Assembly (NCBI RefSeq): GCF_009831575.1
Contig: NZ_WUUT01000001.1
Location: 891,345-955,344 of the forward strand
Source of the DNA: Halovenus carboxidivorans
GTDB lineage: Archaea > Halobacteriota > Halobacteria > Halobacteriales > Haloarculaceae
Direction of reading: 5' to 3'
Length of the DNA stretch: 64,000 nucleotides
The notes under the pieces were generated by a model. That model had not been told where the DNA came from and did no database searches. It saw only the letters and a list, made by a program, of their open reading frames with translations. Shown here one piece after another: positions 1 through 7,377 of this stretch; the stretch's first letter is position 1; each line of letters begins with the position of its first letter. Made by a program: the position numbers and the translations under genes.

Positions 1-67
1 CCGTAGCCTCGTTCGACCGACCCGCCCAGCTCTGGTTCTCCTCGCAGTAGCGCGGCAGACGCTGCAT
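1..67 (-). CDS. N-terminal end of an unidentified protein, cut by the window edge
   Basis: An open frame on the minus strand starts with ATG at 67 and runs off the left edge without a stop. The 22 visible residues begin MQRLPRYCEENQSW. Upstream is the gap before dpsA, which has a short A/T-rich stretch that could be a promoter. I do not recognise the family. The call rests only on an open frame with a plausible start, so confidence is low. Confidence 0.3.
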   Translation of the reverse strand, partial: MQRLPRYCEENQSWAGRSNEAT

Positions 68-155
68 ACTCGTCTCTCTCCGATCAGCGCCGAGAGGAAG
101 AGAATTTTCGCAGTGATCCGTCAGCTACGAATCCGTGGGTCGAGGCTGCACCCAG

Positions 156-701
156 TTAGTTCATCGTCTCCTCGGTGACCAGCGTGTCGTCGCCGAGGTA
201 GTGCTCGAGGTGGTGAGCGTCCTCCTCGACGTCGACGAGGATCTGTCGGAGAATCTCCGCAGTTGCGTGGTCACCGAGGTTCGTCGCGAGTTCGACGTGG
301 TCTCGCAGCGACTCGATGATGTCGCCGTAGATTTCGAGGTCGTGCGCGAGAGAGGTGCGGATGTCGTAGATGTCGTCGTCCTCCGGCTCGACCGGCGAGT
401 GCTCCTGAAGTTGACCGAGGCCGGCGACCGGCGTTCCGCCCAGGGCCTGCGCGCGCTCGGCGATCTCGTCGGCGGCCTCCTCGGCGCGCTCGGCGGCCTC
501 ACCGAGGAAGATGTGGAGGTCGCGGAACTCCGCGCCCTCGACGTTCCAGTGGTGTTTCCGGAGCTGGTGGTACAGCGTGAACGTCGCCGCGAGGTCCGTG
601 TTCAGTGCGTCGATGATCTGCTCGGATTTCTCCGTGTCGAGTCGCAGGTCGTTTTCTTCGACAGTACCGAATTCTCGCATCGCTTCCTTCTGGGTGCTCA
701 T
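156..701 (-). CDS. dpsA: DpsA, ferritin-like DNA-protection / iron-storage protein
   Basis: This 181-residue protein belongs to the Dps branch of the ferritin superfamily, which oxidises ferrous iron with peroxide and stores it as a mineral in a dodecameric shell. The family signature is visible as YHQLRKHHWNVEG (residues about 44-56). It is followed by DLHIFLGEAAERAEEAADEI and AERAQALGG, which carry the His/Asp/Glu ferroxidase ligands. The length matches haloarchaeal DpsA. The ATG at 701 lies about 27-33 bp from a TATA-like box at 728-734, so the mRNA is probably leaderless. A perfect-armed palindrome sits just upstream of that box (755-770), consistent with metal- or redox-responsive control, as is usual for dps genes. 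Confidence 0.96.
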   Translation of the reverse strand: MSTQKEAMREFGTVEENDLRLDTEKSEQIIDALNTDLAATFTLYHQLRKHHWNVEGAEFRDLHIFLGEAAERAEEAADEIAERAQALGGTPVAGLGQLQEHSPVEPEDDDIYDIRTSLAHDLEIYGDIIESLRDHVELATNLGDHATAEILRQILVDVEEDAHHLEHYLGDDTLVTEETMN

Positions 702-727
702 ACAGGACGTACTTCGACCGCCAAGGG

Positions 728-734
728 TATAAAT
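728..734 (-). promoter_or_regulatory. TATA-like box of dpsA
   Basis: The minus strand reads ATTTATA here, about 27 bp ahead of the dpsA start codon. That is the spacing expected for a haloarchaeal promoter driving a leaderless transcript. Confidence 0.6.
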
Positions 735-754
735 CTACCTGTTTAGAAAATATA

Positions 755-770
755 TTTTGGTGTACCAAAA
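755..770. promoter_or_regulatory. Palindromic operator candidate upstream of dpsA
   Basis: The sequence is TTTTGGTGTACCAAAA: two perfect 7-bp arms around a 2-bp centre, or equally TTTTGG-N4-CCAAAA. It lies about 20 bp upstream of the dpsA TATA-like box. A site of the same architecture, TTTCGG-N4-CCGAAA, occurs at 40327-40342 before sufS. Both neighbours handle iron, so a DtxR-type metal regulator is a reasonable guess. The regulator is not in this window. Confidence 0.55.
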
Positions 771-921
771 CCTATTATTCTAATCCACAGATTTCCTTTT
801 CGATATCCGGTATTCCTTTGGGAGCTAACAGCTGTTCAGAGCGACGCTCTCCCCCCGGAAACTGGCCTCCCTTCCGGGATCGAGCGGGGCAGTTTAGTGG
901 GTGTCGATCGTACCCGCGTGT

Positions 922-1242
922 ATGACCGCAACCGCGTTTCTGAGCGTCTCGCCGAAAGTCGACGGGAGCATGGCGCCCGAAATCGCGAAGGCCGTCGACG
1001 CCCTGGAGGAGTTCGACGTCGAGTACGAGACGACGCCGATGGGGACGATTCTGGAAGCACCGGAGGTGGACGACCTGTTCGCGGCCGCAGCGGCCGCACA
1101 CGACGCCGTCGACGCCGACCGCGTGGGAACGTTCCTCAAAATCGACGACAAGCGGACCGTCGAAGAGGCCGCCGAGCGGAAAGTCCAGAAGGTCGAGGAG
1201 CATCTCGGCCGAGACGCCACGAGCGAGGGTCGAAACCGCTAA
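922..1242 (+). CDS. MTH1187/YkoF-type thiamine-binding-like protein
   Basis: The 106-residue product starts MTATAFLSVSPKVDGSMAPEI and resembles the UPF0045/DUF77 family (MTH1187, YqgV), small ferredoxin-fold proteins reported to bind thiamine or related ligands. Family hallmarks visible are the early beta strand followed by 'EIAKAVDALEEF', then 'EYETTPMGTILEA', typical of this fold. ATG at 922 was chosen over an upstream GTG at 901 because the family begins directly at this strand. Thiamine synthesis genes lie about 25 kb away, so a role in thiamine handling is possible but only inferred. Confidence 0.8.
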   Translation: MTATAFLSVSPKVDGSMAPEIAKAVDALEEFDVEYETTPMGTILEAPEVDDLFAAAAAAHDAVDADRVGTFLKIDDKRTVEEAAERKVQKVEEHLGRDATSEGRNR

Positions 1243-1267
1243 GAGCCGCTGTCCCCACTGCTCAGCC

Positions 1268-2236
1268 GTGTCGACGCCGTCGAAGCGGATGCGCCGTCTC
1301 TGCGCCGCCGTGGCCGCCGTGCGGGCGGGCAACGGCCTCGCCCCAGTCGCGGGGCTGGCGGTCTCGATCTGTGCGATCAGCACCGGCGCGATTCTCGTTC
1401 GGCTGAGTTCGGCCCCCTCCTCGGTCGCCGCGATGTACCGCGTCCTGTTCACCACCCTTCCGCTGTTGCCGGTCGCAGCACTCCGGTACCGCGAGCAGTT
1501 TCGCGCCATGGACCGCCGCGATCTGCTGTTCGCCTGTGCCTCCGGTCTCGCGCTCGCGGTTCACTTCGCGTCGTGGTTCGAGAGTCTGGCGTGGACCAGC
1601 GTCGCGGCGAGTGTGACACTCGTCCAGTCACAACCGCTGTTCGTCGCCGTCGGTGCCTGGGCACTGCTCTCCGAGCGGGTCAGTAGACGCGTCGCCGCCG
1701 GGATTCTCGTTGCCGTCGCCGGCATCGTCACGATGTCGCTGAGTGATCTCGTCGGCGGCGTCGTCGGCGCGAACCCGTTGCTCGGAAACGCGCTCGCGTT
1801 GCTCGGGGCTGTCATGGCGGCCGGATACGTCCTCGCCGGTCGCTCGCTGCGCCAGCGGATGGCCCTGATCCCGTACGTCGTGGTCGTCTACTCGGTCTGC
1901 ACCGTCGGCCTGTTCGCGCTCGTCGTCTCTCAGGGCCACGCGCTCGGCGGGTATCCCCGCGGGGAGTGGCTCGTGTTCGCCGGCCTCGCACTCGGCCCCG
2001 GACTGTTCGGCCACACGGTGATCAACTGGGCGCTGGGTCATCTCGAATCCAGCGTCGTCTCCGTCTCCCTGCTCGGCGAACCGATCGGCGCGACCCTACT
2101 CGCGGCACTGCTGCTCGGGGAGACCCCGTCGATGTTGACCGTTCTCGGTGGCGCGGTCGTCCTCGCGGGCATCGTCACGACCGCGACCGCGCGGGACCGC
2201 CAATCGGCCGACGGTCCGAGCGACGCCGCCTCCTGA
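1268..2236 (+). CDS. EamA/DMT-superfamily transporter
   Basis: This 322-residue membrane protein has about ten hydrophobic segments in two repeated halves, the arrangement of EamA (drug/metabolite transporter) permeases. The second-repeat signature is clear near residues 250-290: LESSVVSVSLLGEPIGATLL followed by 'LLGETPSMLTVLGGAVVLAG'. The substrate cannot be told from sequence; relatives export amino acids, nucleosides or small organic compounds. The start is a GTG at 1268, 26 bp after the preceding gene. A short basic stretch before the first membrane helix fits a cytoplasmic N-terminus. Confidence 0.88.
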   Translation: MSTPSKRMRRLCAAVAAVRAGNGLAPVAGLAVSICAISTGAILVRLSSAPSSVAAMYRVLFTTLPLLPVAALRYREQFRAMDRRDLLFACASGLALAVHFASWFESLAWTSVAASVTLVQSQPLFVAVGAWALLSERVSRRVAAGILVAVAGIVTMSLSDLVGGVVGANPLLGNALALLGAVMAAGYVLAGRSLRQRMALIPYVVVVYSVCTVGLFALVVSQGHALGGYPRGEWLVFAGLALGPGLFGHTVINWALGHLESSVVSVSLLGEPIGATLLAALLLGETPSMLTVLGGAVVLAGIVTTATARDRQSADGPSDAAS

Positions 2237-2301
2237 CGGTCGGTAATCCCGGCCTACAGAGAGCCGAATCGTTATGCCTGCCGCGCGCGAACACGGAGAC
2301 A

Positions 2302-3552
2302 ATGAGTACCCCCGGAAACGAGATCGGAGCCGACGAACTGTCGACGTTCGAGACGGATCCCGACACGCTCAGGATCGCCGCGGAGACGCTTCTCCCGGCC
2401 TCGCGGACAGAGACGGAAGCGTTCGTCACGGAGCAACTGGCCGACCAGTCCGAGGCGCTGCGCACCTGTACGACGGAGTATTTCACGAACACGCTCCCGA
2501 ACGGCGACCCGGCCTACGAGAAACTCACGGATCTCGTCGCGGACAGAGATGTCGACCCCGGCGATCTGTTCAACGCGATTTCGACCGTCCAGGCGGCGCT
2601 CCTGTCGGGGGCGTACGACCTCACAGAAGAACCCACGGACGGGGCCGAGGCCGCGCTGGGTCGGGTCGTCACGACTGATACGGCCGCGCTGTCGACCCGT
2701 CTGGACGGCGGGGCCCGACAGCTCAGCACCGCCAAGGCCCGCGAGTCCGTCGAGGAACTCATCGACCGTGCGACCGAGATCGAGGAGAGCTCCTTCGAGA
2801 TCGAGACACTCGTCGAGCAACAGGCGGACAACACCGACAACATCGCGGGCGAGGTCAACGATATCAACGCCGCCACCGAGGAGATCGCGGCGACGGCTCA
2901 GGAGGTCAACGAGCAGTCAAACAGCGCGCAGGATCTCACACAGGAGGGCTACGAGCGCGCCGAGGAGATGACCGAGCGGATGGAGCGGATCAACGACAAC
3001 GCCGCACAGGTCCGCGAACAGGTCGACTCCCTGCAGGACCGGACTGACGAGATCGACGAGATCGTCGACGTGATCAACGATATTGCAGACCAGACGAACA
3101 TGCTCGCGCTGAACGCCTCCATCGAGGCGGCCCGAGCGGGCGGGGACAGCGAAGGCTTCGCCGTCGTCGCCGACGAGGTGAAAAACCTCGCGGAGGAGAG
3201 CAAGACACAGGCCGGCGAGATCGAGGAGCTAGTCGACAGCATCCAGGCCGGGACCGAGCAGGCGGCGGCGGAACTGGACGAACTCGAAGGCGAAACCAGC
3301 GAGGGCTACGAGGCGAGCAAACGCGCCTTGGAGACGTTTAGCGACATCGAGGAACTGGTGACGAACGTCTCGACGGCGCTCGAAGAGGTCAAGACGGCGA
3401 CCGAAGAGCAGTCCGAGAGCGCGGAGGAGTTGGCGATGATGATCGACGAGGCCTCTCGGAAGGCCTCCCGGATCTCCGAGGAACTCTCACAGATCGCACA
3501 GGCCAACGAGACCCAGCGCTCGGATCTCAAAACCTTCGCCCAGTCGCTGTAG
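2302..3552 (+). CDS. Soluble methyl-accepting chemotaxis transducer
   Basis: The 416-residue protein ends in a complete chemotaxis signalling domain. The conserved hairpin tip reads DQTNMLALNASIEAARAG, followed by 'EGFAVVADEVKNLAEES'. Long heptad-rich helices lie on both sides (about residues 150-410). No transmembrane segment is visible, so it should sense a cytoplasmic signal or couple to another sensor. The first 140 residues form a helical domain (ending near ALLSGAYDL) resembling the linker region found in globin-coupled haloarchaeal transducers, but I cannot identify a haem-binding globin. The frame is open further upstream; ATG at 2302 fits where homology begins. It would signal through CheW/CheA encoded elsewhere. 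Confidence 0.92.
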   Translation: MSTPGNEIGADELSTFETDPDTLRIAAETLLPASRTETEAFVTEQLADQSEALRTCTTEYFTNTLPNGDPAYEKLTDLVADRDVDPGDLFNAISTVQAALLSGAYDLTEEPTDGAEAALGRVVTTDTAALSTRLDGGARQLSTAKARESVEELIDRATEIEESSFEIETLVEQQADNTDNIAGEVNDINAATEEIAATAQEVNEQSNSAQDLTQEGYERAEEMTERMERINDNAAQVREQVDSLQDRTDEIDEIVDVINDIADQTNMLALNASIEAARAGGDSEGFAVVADEVKNLAEESKTQAGEIEELVDSIQAGTEQAAAELDELEGETSEGYEASKRALETFSDIEELVTNVSTALEEVKTATEEQSESAEELAMMIDEASRKASRISEELSQIAQANETQRSDLKTFAQSL

Positions 3553-3556
3553 CTTT

Positions 3557-3802
3557 TCAGCTGTACTGCCGGTCGAGGTAGGCGACGATGTCGCTGCTGT
3601 CCGCGAGAAACTCCTCGTCCATGTTCTCGTCGAACAGCACCGGGACCCCCGTCTGACCGGTCCGCTGTTCGACCTCGGTGCGGTCCCCGTGTGCGTCGGG
3701 GACGACCGTCTCCTCGTACTCCAGGTCGAGTTCGTGGAGTTTGTCTCTGACTTTCTGTGAGTACGGACACTGTTCTCTGTCGTAGAGCTCGATTGTCGGC
3801 AC
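3557..3802 (-). CDS. Glutaredoxin-like / GST N-terminal thioredoxin-fold protein
   Basis: The 81-residue product is a single thioredoxin-fold domain with the motif YDREQCPYSQKVRDKL, a monothiol-like CPYS active site, and later 'TGQTGVPVLFDENM', the cis-proline loop. This fits glutaredoxins or the N-terminal half of glutathione S-transferases. Haloarchaea use gamma-glutamylcysteine rather than glutathione, so the partner thiol is probably that (inferred). The GTG at 3802 is preferred because the fold starts there; the open frame extends upstream to 3886 with non-homologous residues. It converges with the transducer gene, with stops 4 bp apart. Confidence 0.88.
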   Translation of the reverse strand: MPTIELYDREQCPYSQKVRDKLHELDLEYEETVVPDAHGDRTEVEQRTGQTGVPVLFDENMDEEFLADSSDIVAYLDRQYS

Positions 3803-3918
3803 GTCCGGGGATTGTCCGCGGGCCGGGATAACCGTTCGCCGGATTGTATCAGCAGCGCAAGACCGCCAACGCGGCCACGGTTCCACAGAGTTAAGTGATG
3901 ACCTTTCTGAGAACAGGT

Positions 3919-4056
3919 ATGGAACTCCCGAACGAATTCACCCATCCCGCGTTCTTCACCGGCGTCGGCGCGATCATCGGATACGGACTGATCCTCGCCG
4001 TCCTGACGGCGGTCGTCTTCGGCCTCCCGTATCTCGTCTTCTCGCTGTTCCTGTAA
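3919..4056 (+). CDS. 45-residue small membrane protein
   Basis: A short frame (ATG 3919, TAA 4056) encodes MELPNEFTHPAFFTGVGAII followed by one long hydrophobic helix and a second short hydrophobic end (LPYLVFSLFL). It is preceded by an A/T-rich TTAAG stretch near 3891 that could be a TATA box. The codon use and the clean hydrophilic-to-hydrophobic layout make it look real. The function is unknown; similar tiny membrane proteins are common in haloarchaea and often annotated as hypothetical. Confidence 0.6.
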   Translation: MELPNEFTHPAFFTGVGAIIGYGLILAVLTAVVFGLPYLVFSLFL

Positions 4057-4097
4057 GCGGTCGCTGGCTTTTTGCTGACGGCTGGCCTCGATACGGT

Positions 4098-4268
4098 ATG
4101 GCCGAGCAGCGCTACGTCTACACGACGCACGCGACGGAAGCCCGCGGACGGAAGATGGGCAACATCGAGTCGGTGATCAACGAGTACGCAAGCGAGGGCT
4201 GGCGGCTCAGCGAGACCCTCGAACGCGACGGGACGACCATCGGGATGGTCTTCGAGCGCGAGGTCTGA
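4098..4268 (+). CDS. DUF4177-like small protein, 56 residues
   Basis: The product MAEQRYVYTT...IGMVFEREV has the beta-alpha-beta pattern of DUF4177-type proteins, with the characteristic stretch 'INEYASEGWRLSE' (residues about 27-39) and a final strand 'TTIGMVFERE'. ATG at 4098 follows a 41-bp gap after the small membrane protein, so the two may be co-transcribed. No enzymatic residues are evident and the biochemical role of the family is not known. Confidence 0.75.
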   Translation: MAEQRYVYTTHATEARGRKMGNIESVINEYASEGWRLSETLERDGTTIGMVFEREV

Positions 4269-4274
4269 CCCTGT

Positions 4275-4556
4275 TTACATTCCCATATCGTCCGCGGCCT
4301 CGGGTACCGGCAGGTCGTGCGGTGAGACGCCGAGTAACTCGCCGGCGTGATCCAGCGCCATGTCGAAGCCGTAGTACCGTTCGAGTTCGTCCCCGTCGGG
4401 GCCGTCGCGCACCTTGAGCATCGCGTAGCCCTCGATATTCTGTGCGACGACGGCCTCCGATCCGTCTCGCCGGAACACGAGCAGTCGCTCGGTCTCGGTC
4501 TCGCGGTACTCTGCAGTCACGCTCCCTGCCTCTGCCGTGGTCGCGTCCTCACTCAT
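4275..4556 (-). CDS. Conserved haloarchaeal protein of unknown function, 93 residues
   Basis: The protein begins MSEDATTAEAG and contains a compact alpha/beta core 'RLLVFRRDGSEAVVAQNIEGY' to 'ERYYGFDMALDHAGELLG', ending in an acidic tail. ATG at 4556 is chosen because residues encoded upstream in the same frame overlap the start region of the divergent gene at 4647 and look non-coding. It has no membrane segment or cysteine. I do not recognise a characterised family. Confidence 0.7.
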   Translation of the reverse strand: MSEDATTAEAGSVTAEYRETETERLLVFRRDGSEAVVAQNIEGYAMLKVRDGPDGDELERYYGFDMALDHAGELLGVSPHDLPVPEAADDMGM

Positions 4557-4646
4557 ACCCCACTGTTGGCTTGCCGATACCTTTGTGTGTCGGTTCCGGC
4601 CGTCGCTCCGACACGTTTTTTGCGGGGTCACGCGGTACTGTTCGGC

Positions 4647-5342
4647 ATGCGCGCACTCCGGAGCTGTGATTTCTGCGGTGACCAGGCCGCCGGGACCTTC
4701 GAGATCGTCCCCGACGAACTCGACCCGACCGAAGCCGAGCGACGCCGGACCGTCCTCTGTGAGTCCTGCAAGGACCGCCTCCAGACGCTGATCGAACCCC
4801 TCATCGAGCACGCGACGGCCGGTCGAGCGGACCGGACCGCCCGCGCCGGGACCGGGGACGTGAGCGACCCTGTCGAAGCCGACGAGCCAGTAGCCCCAGC
4901 CGACGAATCCACCGAGACCGACACGTCGCCCCCGAGTGACGGCGACGAGGACGGACTCATCGGTGCGGACTCCGAGGGCACCCTCTTGGGTGACTCCGGG
5001 ACGACGGAGGGTGACTCCGCCGGGTCCCGGCCGTCAGCGTCCGACTCCAGCGGCCCTCAGTCGCCGGACGCCGAGCAACCAGACGGCCCCGCCGACGGCG
5101 AGGACTCCGACGACGGTTCGTCGGTCGACGCACAGTCCGGGGACGACCAGAGTCCGCCCGACAACTACGGGAAGGTGCTCCGACTGCTGCGCAACCGCGA
5201 GTTCCCGATGAGCCGCGAGGAGGTCGTCACCATCGCGACCAGCGCCTATCAACTCGACGCCCGAAACGTCCAGGAGATCATCGACGAGTCGATCGAACGC
5301 GGGGAGTTCGTCGAGGCGAACGGGCAACTCGAACAGCGATGA
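4647..5342 (+). CDS. Zinc-finger protein with long acidic linker and C-terminal helical domain
   Basis: The 231-residue protein has three parts. The N-terminus carries a treble-clef-like zinc site with pairs CDFCGD (residues 7-12) and LCESCKDRL (about 37-45). The middle (about 55-170) is a low-complexity Asp/Glu/Ser/Gly linker, probably disordered. The C-terminus (about 172-231) is a helical domain with 'NYGKVLRLLRNREFPMSREE', resembling a small winged-helix. It overlaps the following winged-helix gene by 4 bp (ATGA), so the two are translated together and may act as a regulatory pair. The exact function is unknown. Confidence 0.8.
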   Translation: MRALRSCDFCGDQAAGTFEIVPDELDPTEAERRRTVLCESCKDRLQTLIEPLIEHATAGRADRTARAGTGDVSDPVEADEPVAPADESTETDTSPPSDGDEDGLIGADSEGTLLGDSGTTEGDSAGSRPSASDSSGPQSPDAEQPDGPADGEDSDDGSSVDAQSGDDQSPPDNYGKVLRLLRNREFPMSREEVVTIATSAYQLDARNVQEIIDESIERGEFVEANGQLEQR

Positions 5343-5617
5343 CGCAGTTTCTCCAGAGCGGGCGACGGCGGGACATCTGCGCACTGCTGGCCGGCGAGTC
5401 GATGCAGGCTCAGGCGCTGAAATCCAGGCTCGAATCGACCTACGATACCCGCATCGACCCGCAGTCGTTCTACGGGGCGCTCGATGCCCTCGAAGACCAG
5501 GGGTTCGTCGAGACGCGAACCGAGGGGATCCACGACGTGTACGAACTGACCGACGCGGGCGCTGCACGGCTGAACGAGCACGTCGACTGGCTGCTGTCGG
5601 AGACCGGACGGGCGTAG
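5339..5617 (+). CDS. PadR-like winged-helix transcriptional regulator
   Basis: The 92-residue protein is a single winged helix: 'RDICALLAGESMQAQALKSR', then a recognition helix region 'SFYGALDALEDQGFVE' and wing 'TRTEGIHDVYELTDAGAARL'. This layout matches PadR-type or similar minimal regulators. The ATG overlaps the stop of the zinc-finger gene upstream (ATGA), showing one operon. No ligand domain is present, so sensing may depend on the partner. The target genes are unknown. Confidence 0.8.
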   Translation: MTQFLQSGRRRDICALLAGESMQAQALKSRLESTYDTRIDPQSFYGALDALEDQGFVETRTEGIHDVYELTDAGAARLNEHVDWLLSETGRA

Positions 5618-5709
5618 CCGCCGGTATGTGAGATAGTCGCACGTATGTCTTTCGGCACCGGTACGGTCGTTACGTTCATTGTAGAGGGTATCGTAGTGTC
5701 GGCTACCGG

Positions 5710-6153
5710 ATGAGGCGAGACCACTTCACAGTCGCGGCCGAGAGCCTGGACCCAGCAGACGCCGACAGCCCGACGCTCGACATCGAATACGACGGACCCG
5801 AGGAGACACTGACAGCCCAACTCACCGAGGACGACGAGCAGATTCCGGCGACGGACATCGACGTAGCGTTCCGCTTTCAGGACGATCACGAATCTCCGGA
5901 CGCGACGGGCGTCTGTAGCCTGACCCACCGCGTAACCGGGGAGTATCTCCTCGAGTTCAACGCGGCCAGCGAGGAGATTCTCGACCTCGTGGCGGCCGCC
6001 AAGGAGGAACCCGACGACGGGAGCTATCGCATCTGCATCAACCGACGCGACGGCGAGCCGTTCGTCTACGACCTCGATGCCCTCCTGGTATACGACGCCG
6101 ACGGCAACCTCCTGCGCCAGCACAGCCTGATTCCCAGCGGCGTCGAACTGTGA
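5710..6153 (+). CDS. Conserved haloarchaeal protein, DUF5793-like
   Basis: This acidic 147-residue protein starts MRRDHFTVAAESLD and contains 'TLDIEYDGPEETL' and 'DIDVAFRFQDD', features I associate with a haloarchaea-specific family (DUF5793), although the assignment is from memory. The body looks mostly beta strand and ends with 'VYDLDALLVYDADGNLL'. It has a single Cys in each half and no membrane helix. The function is unknown. It stands alone between the winged-helix gene and the cis-prenyltransferase-like gene. Confidence 0.75.
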   Translation: MRRDHFTVAAESLDPADADSPTLDIEYDGPEETLTAQLTEDDEQIPATDIDVAFRFQDDHESPDATGVCSLTHRVTGEYLLEFNAASEEILDLVAAAKEEPDDGSYRICINRRDGEPFVYDLDALLVYDADGNLLRQHSLIPSGVEL

Positions 6154-6204
6154 GGCTCGGTCCGATCCCTTCACGTTTACTATCCTCCGGCCGAAGGGGT
6201 CGCC

Positions 6205-6813
6205 GTGGGTCTGTACGACAGGTATCTGGCGCTTCGTATCCGCCTCGCTGAGGAGTCACTCCCCGAGACGGTCGCGCTCGTCATCACCGAGCGGGACCTC
6301 TTAGAGGACGGGGCGTACGCGACGCTGGAATCGTTCTTCGAGTGGGCGCTCGGTTTCGGGGCCGAGCGCGTCGTCGTCTACGTCAGCGTCGGCAACGAAG
6401 AGGTGATTCCGACGCTCAGACGCGAGTTCGAGCGAATCGAGTCCCCGCGTTCGATCTCGGTCCGCTCGCCCGACGACGAGAGCCGGGCGACGTCACCGAT
6501 TCAGGTGAGTATCGGCCTCGGCGGCAAACACGAGTTCGCGACGGCCGTTCGCGGTATCGCGACAGCCGTCGCAAACGGAGAACTCGACCCGGCGGAGATC
6601 ACCGGCGAGGATATCGAACGGCGACTCGTCTTCCCCTCGGATCCGGATCTCATCATCAAGACCGGCGCCGAACGGCTCTCGGATTTCATGATCTGGCAGT
6701 CGGTGTACTCCGAACTGTACTTCACCGACGTGAACTGGCGGAACTTCCGCCGACGTGACTACCTGCGCGCACTGCGGGACTTCCAGCGCCGCCAGCGACG
6801 GTTCGGACGGTAA
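6205..6813 (+). CDS. Non-catalytic cis-prenyltransferase-like subunit with C-terminal RxG motif
   Basis: The 202-residue protein is homologous to undecaprenyl diphosphate synthase: 'DLIIKTGAERLSDFMIWQSV' and 'SELYFTDVNWRNF' match the substrate-binding and dimer regions, and it ends RRQRRFGR, containing the RxG motif (R-F-G) that completes the active site across the dimer. The N-terminal catalytic Asp-Gly-Asn loop is missing: where it should be, the strand reads VALVITERDLL. The helix after it is shortened. This is the pattern of NgBR/Nus1-type accessory subunits of heteromeric enzymes. The probable catalytic partner is at 7378-8274, which has DGNRR but no RxG end. The start is GTG 6205. Confidence 0.85.
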   Translation: MGLYDRYLALRIRLAEESLPETVALVITERDLLEDGAYATLESFFEWALGFGAERVVVYVSVGNEEVIPTLRREFERIESPRSISVRSPDDESRATSPIQVSIGLGGKHEFATAVRGIATAVANGELDPAEITGEDIERRLVFPSDPDLIIKTGAERLSDFMIWQSVYSELYFTDVNWRNFRRRDYLRALRDFQRRQRRFGR

Positions 6814-6856
6814 CAGCACCCAAACCGATTTATCGGGGCCGGGAGAACGGCCACCA

Positions 6857-7357
6857 ATGCCACCAGTCAAGGGCCCGTGGTCCCGCGAGCAACTGCGGCA
6901 GTTTCTCGAGGAGGCGCTGATGCCGCTCCGGATCGGCTGTCGACGGCCGAGCGGCGGGCTGTGGATGCTCTCGCTGTGGTACACCGTCGAGGACGATCAG
7001 TTTCTCTGCGCGACGAGCAGCGACTCCGACATCGCGGAGTTCCTCCGGGCCGACGACGCGGTCTGTTTCGAGCTGTCGACGAACCGGCCGCCCTATATGG
7101 GCGTGCGCGGCAACGGGACCGCCTCTCTCGAACCGGACGAGGACAAGGCGCTTCTCCGGGACTTGCTCGACCGGTATCTCGGGGGCACGGAGTCGGAGCT
7201 GGCAGATATGCTGCTCGACGACGACCGCGAGGAACTGGTCATCCGGGTCCGGCCCGACCGGCTGTACACCTGGGATTTCACCGACCGGATGCGGGCGGCC
7301 CGAACCGAGACGCCCGCCGGCCGGCGACCGGAGCCGGAGTCACCGAGATACGATTGA
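6857..7357 (+). CDS. Pyridoxamine 5'-phosphate oxidase-like flavin-binding protein
   Basis: The 166-residue product has the split-barrel fold of PPOX/F420-binding proteins: 'LWMLSLWYTVEDDQFLCATS' followed by 'DIAEFLRADDAVCFELSTNR' and 'YMGVRGNGTASLEPDE' (residues about 34-105). Such proteins bind FMN or F420 and carry out varied redox reactions; this one cannot be assigned a substrate. ATG at 6857 fits the domain start. It lies between the two cis-prenyltransferase genes, 43 bp after the first. Confidence 0.85.
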   Translation: MPPVKGPWSREQLRQFLEEALMPLRIGCRRPSGGLWMLSLWYTVEDDQFLCATSSDSDIAEFLRADDAVCFELSTNRPPYMGVRGNGTASLEPDEDKALLRDLLDRYLGGTESELADMLLDDDREELVIRVRPDRLYTWDFTDRMRAARTETPAGRRPEPESPRYD

Positions 7358-7377
7358 GGGGCCGACCGGCGATTCGG

